Source: Acetomicrobium sp. UBA5826 (lineage in GTDB: Bacteria; Synergistota; Synergistia; Synergistales; Acetomicrobiaceae). From it: a DNA stretch of 10,765 nt. Shown piece after piece: positions 1 to 6,047 of the stretch. Position 1 is the stretch's first letter; each line of letters starts with the position of its first letter. The stretch is taken from the NCBI RefSeq assembly GCF_002433005.1, contig NZ_DJHF01000016.1, positions 24,333 through 35,097 on the forward strand, read 5' to 3'. The notes beneath the pieces were generated by a model that had not been told where the DNA came from, did not search any database, and saw nothing but the letters and a program-made list of their open reading frames with translations. The position numbers and the translations under genes are program-made.

Positions 1-124
1 GGGCCAGCTGGTGCAGTTGCCCGTGAGCAGCGATGCCCGAGGTGTGGATTTGAGAAAAATTTTAAAGGGCATGACCCTTCACGCTTCGTCAGGTGAATAC
101 GTCTTTTTGGGCGACCGCGACTGA
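1..124 (+). CDS. C-terminal fragment of an unrecognised protein (5' end outside window)
   Basis: An open frame enters from the left edge (first whole codon at base 2) and ends at TGA 122-124, giving about 40 residues. The tail ends in SSGEYVFLGDRD and shows no membrane segment or motif that I recognise. The GNAT gene begins three bases after the stop, so the two are probably co-transcribed and perhaps translationally coupled. I cannot assign a function. Codon use looks like that of the neighbouring genes, and the intact frame plus tight junction support a real gene end. Confidence 0.6.
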   Translation, partial: GQLVQLPVSSDARGVDLRKILKGMTLHASSGEYVFLGDRD

Positions 125-127
125 AAT

Positions 128-550
128 ATGGATCTTAGCGAATACACTTTTTACGATAACAAACTCGCCGTTTCGCCGCAGGAGATAAAAGCCCTCTATA
201 GGTACATATGGTGGGGAAAAAGTCGCACCGATGAAGGCATAGTTCGCATGCTCGAAGGCAGCAGTATGTGTTTTTCCGTGCGATACAGGGGTGAATTGGT
301 GGGTTTTTGCCGTATTCTCACGGATTTCGTCTATAGAGCATCGCTGTGGGATATAATCATCCATCCCGACCATCAGGGACAGGGATTGGGCACTGCCCTA
401 ATGAATTACGTCCTCGAACATCCGGCTATAAAGGATATACCGCTGGTAATTACCTATACGAGCGACCTTTACCCCTTCCTGGAGAAGTGGGGCTTCAAGG
501 AGATGCCCGGAGCGGTAATTTTGCTTCGAAGCCCTATAGAATATTCTTAA
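128..550 (+). CDS. GNAT-family N-acetyltransferase
   Basis: A 140-residue protein of normal length for a single GNAT domain, the fold that moves an acetyl group from acetyl-CoA to an amine. The diagnostic acetyl-CoA pyrophosphate-binding loop is HPDHQGQGLG at residues 79-88 (Q/R-x-x-G-x-G/A type). It follows a beta strand (LWDIIIHP) and precedes a helix (TALMNYVLEH). The late YPFLEKWGFKE segment matches the usual GNAT ending, where a Tyr and a 'GF' turn close the domain. No signal peptide or membrane segment is visible, so it should be cytoplasmic. The ATG lies 3 nt after the previous stop with no clear SD, which suggests coupling to the upstream gene. The acceptor substrate cannot be predicted. 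Confidence 0.88.
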   Translation: MDLSEYTFYDNKLAVSPQEIKALYRYIWWGKSRTDEGIVRMLEGSSMCFSVRYRGELVGFCRILTDFVYRASLWDIIIHPDHQGQGLGTALMNYVLEHPAIKDIPLVITYTSDLYPFLEKWGFKEMPGAVILLRSPIEYS

Positions 551-557
551 AATGCAC

Positions 558-586
558 TTGACAGAAAGGCCCGTTGCAGGTTATAA
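558..586 (+). promoter_or_regulatory. Sigma70-type promoter for metK
   Basis: TTGACA at 558-563 is a perfect -35 box. It is followed by a 17-bp spacer and TTATAA at 581-586, with TATAAG one base later as an alternative -10. It begins 8 bases after the GNAT stop codon, and the predicted transcript would start near 593 with a leader of about 90 nt before metK. Found by eye only. Confidence 0.65.
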
Positions 587-615
587 GAACTTGCACCCTT
601 ATTTTAATGCCCGTT

Positions 616-661
616 TGGGCCCTGGTGCTTTATCGTGTCGGCATCGGGGTCCACTATTTTT
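616..661 (+). terminator. Terminator-like hairpin in the metK leader (possible attenuator)
   Basis: Bases 617-628 pair with 641-652 over 12 bp with no mismatch (three G-U pairs), extendable by T616-A653. The loop is 12 nt, and ACTATTTTT follows, with the T-run at 657-661. The hairpin lies downstream of the promoter at 558-586 and upstream of the metK SD at 669-676, leaving no room for another promoter in between. It could terminate read-through from the GNAT gene, attenuate metK, or both. Two weaker pairings compete with its 5' arm: 609-612 with 617-620, and 593-597 with 624-628. Confidence 0.5.
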
Positions 662-681
662 GATAACCGGAGGTGGAATTG

Positions 682-1881
682 ATGCCTAAAGAGCGGCTGT
701 TGCTGACGTCGGAGTCCGTAACCGAGGGGCACCCCGACAAATTGGCAGATCAGATATCCGACGGCATTTTGGATGCCATACTCGCCCAAGACCCCATGGG
801 AAGAGTTGCCTGCGAGACCTTGGTCACCACGGGGCTGGTCATGGTAGCCGGGGAGATAACTACCAGCTGTTACGTCGATATTCCCCGCCTTGTAAGAAGC
901 ATCGTCAAAGATATAGGCTACACCCGGGCAAAGTACGGATTCGACGGAGATACCTGCGCCGTCATAACGGCCATTGACGAGCAGTCTCCCGACATAGCCC
1001 AGGGAGTCAACAGGGCCCTCGAGGTGAGGGAAACCGATATGACGGATGACGAAATAAATTTGATAGGGGCTGGAGATCAGGGCATGATGATAGGCTATGC
1101 CTGCGATGAGACGGAAGAGCTTCTCCCCATGCCCGTAGCGTTGGCGCATAAACTGGCCAGACGCCTTGCCTACGTCAGAAAGGAAAAGATAATTCCCTAT
1201 CTCCGTCCCGACGGCAAGACCCAGGTGACTCTTGAGTACGAGGACGGAAAGCCCGTAAGAGTGGACACGGTCATAGTCTCTGCCCAACATCACCCGTCGG
1301 TAGAGCAGGAGCAGATCAAAGCCGATATCGTGGAACACGTCATAGAGCCTGTTATGCCTCCCGATCTCATGGATGATTCCCCTAAAGTGCTCGTCAATCC
1401 CACTGGAAGGTTCGTCCTGGGAGGGCCCCTTGCAGATACGGGGCTGACGGGCAGAAAGATAATCGTCGATACCTACGGCGGTGTTGTGCCCCACGGCGGT
1501 GGCTGTTTCTCCGGCAAAGACCCGACGAAGGTCGATCGCTCCGGGGCTTACATGGCAAGGTACGCCGCCAAAAACGTGGTGGCCGCAGGCCTTGCCCGCA
1601 AGTGTCAGATTCAGGTTGCTTATGCCATAGGGGTTGCAAGACCTGTCTCCATCTCCGTAGAGACATACGGAACAGGCGTGATTTCCGACGAAAGGATTAC
1701 GGATCTGGTGAGGGAGCATTTCGACTTCAGACCCGCGGCTATGATAAGAGATCTCGACCTGCGGAAGCCTCAATATATGCCCCTGGCTGCCTACGGCCAT
1801 ATGGGCAGGATCGATTTGAACCCCATTCCCGCCTGGGAGAGGACGGACAAGGCGGAAGCGATGAAAAAAGCAGCCCGATAG
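682..1881 (+). CDS. metK: S-adenosylmethionine synthetase (methionine adenosyltransferase)
   Basis: Makes S-adenosylmethionine from methionine and ATP, releasing phosphate and diphosphate, in the cytoplasm; usually a tetramer needing Mg2+ and K+. The 399-residue length is normal for bacterial MetK. Visible hallmarks are SVTEGHPDK at 12-20 (ATP-binding His17, Asp19), the first family signature GAGDQGMMIGYA at 129-140, and the phosphate-loop signature GGGCFSGKD at 272-280, where family members usually read GGGAFSGKD. ATG 682 is preferred over the upstream in-frame GTG 673 because the SD GGAGGTGG spans 669-676, overlapping that GTG and lying 5 nt before the ATG. Upstream are its own promoter and a hairpin leader; downstream a comF-like gene starts 13 nt after the stop, so the two likely share a transcript. 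Confidence 0.97.
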   Translation: MPKERLLLTSESVTEGHPDKLADQISDGILDAILAQDPMGRVACETLVTTGLVMVAGEITTSCYVDIPRLVRSIVKDIGYTRAKYGFDGDTCAVITAIDEQSPDIAQGVNRALEVRETDMTDDEINLIGAGDQGMMIGYACDETEELLPMPVALAHKLARRLAYVRKEKIIPYLRPDGKTQVTLEYEDGKPVRVDTVIVSAQHHPSVEQEQIKADIVEHVIEPVMPPDLMDDSPKVLVNPTGRFVLGGPLADTGLTGRKIIVDTYGGVVPHGGGCFSGKDPTKVDRSGAYMARYAAKNVVAAGLARKCQIQVAYAIGVARPVSISVETYGTGVISDERITDLVREHFDFRPAAMIRDLDLRKPQYMPLAAYGHMGRIDLNPIPAWERTDKAEAMKKAAR

Positions 1882-1894
1882 GCGGGAAACGGTC

Positions 1895-2557
1895 GTGTCG
1901 GGGATAGCGGACCTGTTCCTGCATTTGATCTTTCCCGTCACATGTCCCATCTGCGGAAAGATCGCGTCTTCCTGTTGCGTTAACTGCGCGGAAGGTTTGC
2001 TGTCCCCAAATTTACCTATATGCATTCAGTGTTTTGGACCCTATCCCTGCGATAAACACAGCGATTCCTTCCCCCACTATTACGGCGCCGCTCACGAAGG
2101 CCAGGCGAGAAAGCTCGTGCATCTTCTCAAATATGGTCACGATGGCGCCATAGGCTTTTCCTTGGGGGTCGCACTGTCTTTTTTTCTTGCCGAAACGAGG
2201 GCAGACGCTCTGGTTCCCATTCCGCTTCACATGGGAAGCCCTAGGCTTTTCAATCAATCCAAGAAAATAGTTAAGGGGTTGTCCTGTAAACTTAAAATAC
2301 CGCTACAGGACTGCCTGTCCTGGAACGTCAGGGTGTCTCCCAGGGCGCCCAAGGCAGCTAAGGACCGAGACCCTCTCCCCGAAAATGCATTTAAGATGAA
2401 ATATTTTCCCCGTGGCGTAAAAACCGCGATCCTATGCGATGACGTCTGCACAACAGGAGCTACTATCTTCAAAGCGGCGACGGCCCTTCGCGAGGGTGGA
2501 ATACAAGTGGTGGCCTCCCTCAGTTTTACCCTTGGACGAAAAGGAACATATAATTAA
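1895..2557 (+). CDS. comF: ComF-family phosphoribosyltransferase-like protein
   Basis: A 220-residue ComF/GntX-type protein: an N-terminal Cys-rich zinc-ribbon-like part followed by a type I phosphoribosyltransferase fold. The Cys region includes CPIC at 17-20, C28/C31 and C43/C46. The core shows the family segments LKYGHDGAI (79-86), VPIPLH (107-112), RLFNQSKKI (117-125) and the PRPP-binding loop CDDVCTTGAT (181-190) with its paired acidic residues. In naturally competent bacteria ComF helps single-stranded DNA uptake, but homologues are widespread in bacteria not known to be competent, so competence here is inference only. The GTG start is 13 nt after metK and its SD is weak (a GGCGGG tract at 1881-1886), which points to co-expression with metK. 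Confidence 0.85.
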   Translation: MSGIADLFLHLIFPVTCPICGKIASSCCVNCAEGLLSPNLPICIQCFGPYPCDKHSDSFPHYYGAAHEGQARKLVHLLKYGHDGAIGFSLGVALSFFLAETRADALVPIPLHMGSPRLFNQSKKIVKGLSCKLKIPLQDCLSWNVRVSPRAPKAAKDRDPLPENAFKMKYFPRGVKTAILCDDVCTTGATIFKAATALREGGIQVVASLSFTLGRKGTYN

Positions 2558-2862
2558 TTTGAATCAAGATTTCCCGCAAATGTGCCGATAAAATTAACAG
2601 AAAGGAAATAAACCCCAGGGTCGGATCTTTAATCTTGAATTTTAGTTTAATAGTTTAACGATGCTGCCATAAATGCTTAATTGTTTCTTTTGTATGTAAA
2701 TGCCCAAGACATAATTTAGAGTAAAGATCAAGTTACCTGCGATTTTTTTGTGATATGATTAGCAAGTAACGCAATATATGCTTGCTTTTTCAGCAGGCTT
2801 ATAAATGTTATTCTAAGCTACTAAATTATATTGCCCAATTTCTTTTAAAGGAGGTTCCCCTT
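2558..2862 (+). other. AT-rich intergenic region between comF and the Rpn remnant
   Basis: About 305 bases without a convincing gene. It is visibly more AT-rich than its flanks and holds short A/T runs and a weak -10-like TATGAT at 2754-2759 without a good -35 partner. A small hairpin followed by a T-run lies at 2761-2790. Near its end the SD AAAGGAGG (2847-2854) serves the remnant Rpn frame. No RNA gene or repeat array was recognised. Confidence 0.5.
2761..2790 (+). terminator. Weak terminator candidate after metK-comF
   Basis: AGCAAG at 2761-2766 pairs with CTTGCT at 2781-2786 (6 bp, 14-nt loop), and the T-run continues to 2790. The stem is short and AT-containing and lies about 200 nt after the comF stop. 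It is the only terminator-like structure that I see in this gap. Confidence 0.3.
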
Positions 2863-3320
2863 GTGCCCAAAGACGACCTAACGCCCAAGGACCCCCACGA
2901 CAGGCTTTTTAAAAGGGTAATGACAGAGGAAGCAAATGTAAGACAGTTTATAAAGAAGTATCTCCCAAAAGACATTTCAAACCAGATAGATTTAAAGGAA
3001 ATGAAGCTAATCCCCACCGAAGATCAAAGGTTACAATGCAACGGATAGTAAAAGAACTTGGAGGTGAAGAGCTTATGCCGTCTCTGGCAGAAAAGCTGAT
3101 AAAACAAGGTAAAAAAGAGGGGAAAATATAGGGCAAAATAGAAGGTAAAAAAGAGGGCAAGCAAGAGCTGCTTATAAAGTTCCTTCGCCGTAAATTTAAC
3201 ATAACACCCAAAGAAGAAAAGATGATCCGCTCCGTCGCCGACGAAGTTAAACTCGACACAGCAGCAGAAGCCGTCCTTGACGCCAAGTCCAAGGACGAAG
3301 TGCTTAAAATACTAGGGTAA
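2863..3320 (+). pseudogene. Degraded Rpn/PD-(D/E)XK nuclease (recombination-promoting nuclease/transposase-like family)
   Basis: Remnant of an Rpn-type protein (PDDEXK_2 group, intact members about 300 residues). The N-terminal piece starts at GTG 2863, 8 nt after the SD AAAGGAGG, and contains the family opening PHDRLFKRVMTEEANVRQF and KKYLPKDIS before stopping at TAG 3046-3048. The C-terminal piece resumes in another frame from about 3036 (RIVKELGGEELMPSLAEKL), runs through the GKKEGK-type charged repeat, hits an in-frame TAG at 3129-3131, and continues to TAA 3318-3320. The central catalytic PD-(D/E)XK core is missing, so there is an internal deletion with a frameshift near 3020-3036 plus a nonsense codon. 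Intact family members act as DNA nucleases in RecA-independent recombination; this copy should be inactive. Confidence 0.82.
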
Positions 3321-3379
3321 ATTTCGGGGTTCGCATCTTGAATATTAAGCTCTGCCCTCTATAAGAATGCAATAAGTCA

Positions 3380-3433
3380 GTATAAGAAATTTTAAAATTC
3401 TCGTTGACAAAAGCCCGGTCGATTCCCTATAAT
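3380..3433 (+). promoter_or_regulatory. Consensus promoter of tRNA-Ala
   Basis: TTGACA (3404-3409) and TATAAT (3428-3433) are both perfect consensus boxes with an 18-bp spacer. An AT-rich tract (about 3380-3400, including AATTTTAAAATT) just upstream resembles an UP element. G-rich bases follow the -10, as in growth-rate-controlled stable RNA promoters. The predicted start falls about 5 nt before the tRNA. Confidence 0.85.
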
Positions 3434-3445
3434 GGGCACTGTCCT

Positions 3446-3520
<75 letters not shown>

Positions 3521-3528
3521 GTGAAAAT

Positions 3529-3564
3529 AAAACCTCCTTTTGCATATGTAAAAGGAGGTTTTTT
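3529..3564 (+). terminator. Rho-independent terminator of tRNA-Ala
   Basis: A perfect 13-bp stem (3529-3541 with 3550-3562; core CCTCC/GGAGG flanked by A/T tracts) with an 8-nt loop and T residues at 3559-3564. It begins 9 nt after the tRNA CCA. The A tract 5' and T tract 3' make it a possible bidirectional terminator. Confidence 0.9.
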
Positions 3565-3657
3565 GTTTATTCTCATGCGAAAAGGCTTTTTATATCCGCT
3601 CCTTTGTATTAAACTTAAAACCGATTCGTGAACAATAAACAAAGGGGGGTGTTTTGC

Positions 3658-4095
3658 ATGAATCCGAGGGGACATCACTATATCGTTGAAGCCTCCGGCT
3701 GTGCGGAAGTTATTGGGGAAGTTGACAAAATGCAGGAAATCCTCGTCGAAGCGGCGCGCCGTGCGAACGCCCAGGTATGGGCCGTCTCCTTTCATCGCTT
3801 TCCACCGAACGGGGTAAGCGGCGTGGTGGTCATAAGCGAGTCCCATCTGTCCCTACACACATGGCCCGAGCTTGAATATATGGCCTTGGACATATACACC
3901 TGCGGAAGCGATACCCGACCCGACGTGGCAGTGGACTATGTATTGGAGAAAGTGAAGGCAAAACACACCCACGTTACGGAAATAACCCGAGGTCTTGATG
4001 ACGGAGATCGGGAATTTTATCACTCCCTCATAACCTGGGAGGAACAACTTCGTCAAAACGACGATGGACAGAGAGACAAGAAGCCCAAGTCCTAG
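3658..4095 (+). CDS. speD: S-adenosylmethionine decarboxylase proenzyme (prokaryotic class 1)
   Basis: Removes CO2 from S-adenosylmethionine to give the aminopropyl donor for spermidine-type polyamines. The 145-residue chain fits the short prokaryotic SpeD family, which self-cleaves and turns a serine into a pyruvoyl cofactor. The cleavage motif is ISESHLSLHTWPE at residues 59-71: cleavage is expected between Glu61 and Ser62, with catalytic His67 and Cys82 (in DIYTCGSD) also present. ATG 3658 is chosen because the purine tract AAAGGGGGG ends 8 nt before it; an upstream in-frame GTG at 3628 lacks such a site. No spermidine synthase gene is adjacent. The mechanosensitive channel gene follows after 42 nt with no terminator, suggesting one transcript. 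Confidence 0.95.
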   Translation: MNPRGHHYIVEASGCAEVIGEVDKMQEILVEAARRANAQVWAVSFHRFPPNGVSGVVVISESHLSLHTWPELEYMALDIYTCGSDTRPDVAVDYVLEKVKAKHTHVTEITRGLDDGDREFYHSLITWEEQLRQNDDGQRDKKPKS

Positions 4096-4121
4096 GATCG
4101 GGAAAATCTTTAGCCTTTACC

Positions 4122-4130
4122 AAAGGAGGT
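4122..4130 (+). promoter_or_regulatory. Ribosome binding site deciding the channel start
   Basis: AAAGGAGGT is a near-perfect SD. It lies 1 nt before ATG 4132 but 7 nt before in-frame ATG 4138, so translation most likely begins at 4138. Confidence 0.75.
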
Positions 4131-4137
4131 CATGTCG

Positions 4138-5229
4138 ATGGATACTATGATTTGGGGCAACAGCGTGGGGGCATGGATAGTTGCCCTTGTTGCTGGTGTT
4201 GTTTCTTTTTTCACATTTTACTACTTGAAAAAGATAGCCGATAAATATATCTCTTTTCTGTTTTCTCGACGGCCAAGTACGGCCATTAGCCTGGTTTTGG
4301 ACCTTGTAAGACAGATAAATGTATACTTTTTGGTCCTCCTTGCCATACTCGCGGGTTCTTCCTTTCTTTCCCTGCCGCTGAGGCTATCCAGGGCCATCTC
4401 CATGTTGGTGGTTCTTTTTTTGCTCTTACAGGTTGGGCTCTGGGGTAATAAGGCGATCAACTTTTGGCTGACGTCGAATATAAAAAGAAAGGTCGAAAAG
4501 GACCCTTCGGGGGCAACCATGCTTTCGGCCCTTGGCTTCATGGGAAGGCTCCTTTTTTGGGGGATAATAATTTTAATCGCTCTGCAGAATATGGGTATAG
4601 AAGTATCGGCTCTAGTTGCAGGCTTAGGGATAGGCGGTATCGCCGTAGCTTTGGCGGCCCAGAACATATTGGGCGACCTTTTCGCTTCCTGGTCCATAGT
4701 GTTGGACAAGCCCTTTTTGGTGGGTGACTTCATAGTCATAGACGGCTATTCGGGAACGGTGGAGCACATAGGCCTTAAGACGACGAGATTGCGCAGCCTG
4801 ACCGGGGAACAGCTCATATTTTCCAACTCCGACTTGTTGAAGTGCAGGATACGAAACTACAAGCGCATGCAAGAGAGGCGCGTTGTCTTTTCCTTTGGAG
4901 TGCTCTACGAAACACCTCTCGAAAAGCTTAAAGAAATCCCCGACATAGTCAAAAATATAATCACTTCGATAGAAAACGCCCGCTTTGACAGGGCGCACTT
5001 TGCAAGCTACGGCAACTTTTCGCTGAACTTCGAGGTGGTTTACTACGTTCTCTCTTCCGATTACACTGTCTACATGGACATCCAGCAGAGGATAAACCTT
5101 GCCCTTTTCGAGGAGTTTAAAAAGAGGGATATAGTCTTTGCCTACCCGACTCAGACGATCTACGTCTCAGGAGCCGAGCCGATAAGCGTATCCCTGAAAG
5201 GTCAACCTGCTTCAAAAGGGTCGGAATAG
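4138..5229 (+). CDS. MscS-family mechanosensitive ion channel
   Basis: An inner-membrane channel of the small-conductance mechanosensitive family, which opens under membrane tension to release solutes during osmotic downshock. The 363-residue protein is longer than E. coli MscS (286), with about five hydrophobic segments: roughly 9-30, 60-80, 86-105, 134-152 and the pore helix 155-187. The pore region shows the family's Gly/Ala-rich pattern (AGLGIGGIAVALAAQN, 161-176) followed by the beta-domain entry DKPFLVGDFIVIDGYSGTVE (190-209) and GLKTTRLRS (212-220). The C-terminal cytoplasmic domain runs to about residue 345. Two extra N-terminal membrane segments resemble YnaI/YbdG-type variants. It lies 42 nt after speD and 10 nt before the nucleotidyltransferase-HEPN gene, consistent with an operon. 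The gating ion or solute preference cannot be told from sequence. Confidence 0.92.
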   Translation: MDTMIWGNSVGAWIVALVAGVVSFFTFYYLKKIADKYISFLFSRRPSTAISLVLDLVRQINVYFLVLLAILAGSSFLSLPLRLSRAISMLVVLFLLLQVGLWGNKAINFWLTSNIKRKVEKDPSGATMLSALGFMGRLLFWGIIILIALQNMGIEVSALVAGLGIGGIAVALAAQNILGDLFASWSIVLDKPFLVGDFIVIDGYSGTVEHIGLKTTRLRSLTGEQLIFSNSDLLKCRIRNYKRMQERRVVFSFGVLYETPLEKLKEIPDIVKNIITSIENARFDRAHFASYGNFSLNFEVVYYVLSSDYTVYMDIQQRINLALFEEFKKRDIVFAYPTQTIYVSGAEPISVSLKGQPASKGSE

Positions 5230-5239
5230 GAGGAGCGAC

Positions 5240-5935
5240 ATGGAGGAAGTAATTCGCTCCATTGCAGAAATGATAAGACGTAAGTTTAACCCTCTTAAAA
5301 TCATTCTTTACGGCTCCTACGCCAGGGGCACCCAAACATGGGACAGCGACGTCGATTTTCTCGTCGTAGTCGAAAAGGAAGTGAACAAGCGGGATGTGGC
5401 GGTGGCCATGCGCGCTGCCTTGAGCGATTATCCCTGCGGGAAAGATGTGGTAATCGCCACACCTGAAGAGTTGACTGTTAAAGGCAGCATTCCCGGAACC
5501 CTGCTTTATTCCATGTTAAAGGAGGGTAAGGTCCTGTATGAAGATATGACTCCTTATATCGAAGAGGCCCGCATCTGGCTGGAATGTGCCTCCGACGACT
5601 TAAGTGCCGCGGAAAAATTGCTGGACTTGGGCTTTTATCGCCACGCCTGCTGGCTGTCCGCCATGGGTGCCGAGAGGGCGTTAAAAGCCCTTTTAATTTC
5701 CAATGGCATCCCCTTTCCGCGAAGCCATGACTTAAACGCCCTCTACAGGCTTATTTCCGAACACATATCTGTCGAAAGCCTGAAGCTTGATTCCCTAGAG
5801 CTTGCGAAGTTTTCAGAATGGGCCGTCGAGGCTGGGCACCCCGGAGACTGGCCAGCCATTACTCCTCGGGAAGCCGAAAATGACGTTGCCTCCGCCGAGA
5901 GGATTGTCGAAGCCATTACCAAGGCCTTCGGATAG
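5240..5935 (+). CDS. Nucleotidyltransferase (MNT)-HEPN fusion protein
   Basis: A 231-residue two-domain protein. Residues about 10-105 form a minimal nucleotidyltransferase: GSYARG at 25-30, then WDSDVDF with metal-binding Asp37 and Asp39, and a third acidic residue Asp69 in GKDVVIA, so the active site looks intact. Residues about 108-230 form a helical HEPN domain (DDLSAAEKLLDLGFYRHA, later PRSHDLNALYRL). In two-gene HepT/MntA toxin-antitoxin pairs HEPN is an RNase and MNT adds AMP to it; here both lie in one chain. The usual RX4-6H RNase motif is doubtful: R170-LISE-H175 fits the spacing but lacks the common polar residue after Arg. The SD (GGAGGAG, 5229-5235) overlaps the end of the upstream stop codon. 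Function could be self-modifying regulation or antibiotic-type nucleotidyl transfer; uncertain. Confidence 0.85.
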   Translation: MEEVIRSIAEMIRRKFNPLKIILYGSYARGTQTWDSDVDFLVVVEKEVNKRDVAVAMRAALSDYPCGKDVVIATPEELTVKGSIPGTLLYSMLKEGKVLYEDMTPYIEEARIWLECASDDLSAAEKLLDLGFYRHACWLSAMGAERALKALLISNGIPFPRSHDLNALYRLISEHISVESLKLDSLELAKFSEWAVEAGHPGDWPAITPREAENDVASAERIVEAITKAFG

Positions 5936-5942
5936 TTTTAGA

Positions 5943-5964
5943 ATTTTTAAATGCATTTTAAAAT
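5943..5964. promoter_or_regulatory. AT-rich near-palindrome upstream of the lyase gene (operator candidate)
   Basis: Centred on ATGCAT (5951-5956), the arms match over eight positions each side with a single mismatched pair (5948/5959), giving a 22-bp near-perfect inverted repeat. A TAAAAT -10-like hexamer (5959-5964) lies in its right arm, without a good -35. It lies about 85 nt upstream of the MalY/PatB-type gene. AT-rich palindromes can arise by chance. Confidence 0.3.
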
Positions 5965-6033
5965 AATCGTAATCATGTTAAGCTATGGGGCGGCGTTAGT
6001 GCGATAAGGGTTGAAGGATCGTTAGTCCAAAGA

Positions 6034-6041
6034 AGAGGGGG
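6034..6041 (+). promoter_or_regulatory. Ribosome binding site deciding the lyase start
   Basis: The purine tract AGAGGGGG directly abuts ATG 6042 but lies 6 nt before in-frame ATG 6048, favouring 6048 as the true start. Confidence 0.6.
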
Positions 6042-6047
6042 ATGGAA

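Noticed and set aside
604..2025. Long 473-residue open frame on the minus strand across metK
   Set aside because: It is antisense to the strongly supported metK gene, has no family motifs, and its composition is what the complement of a codon-biased gene yields.
3565..3657. Possible promoter for speD (TATATC 3591-3596 or TATTAA 3607-3612)
   Set aside because: Neither has a -35 partner at a workable spacing. A promoter must exist after the tRNA terminator, but I cannot place it.
5908..5939. Hairpin at the end of the MNT-HEPN gene (CGAAG...CTTCG) followed by TTTT
   Set aside because: The stem has a bulge and 5 bases separate it from a four-T run. Too weak to call as a terminator, although it could contribute.
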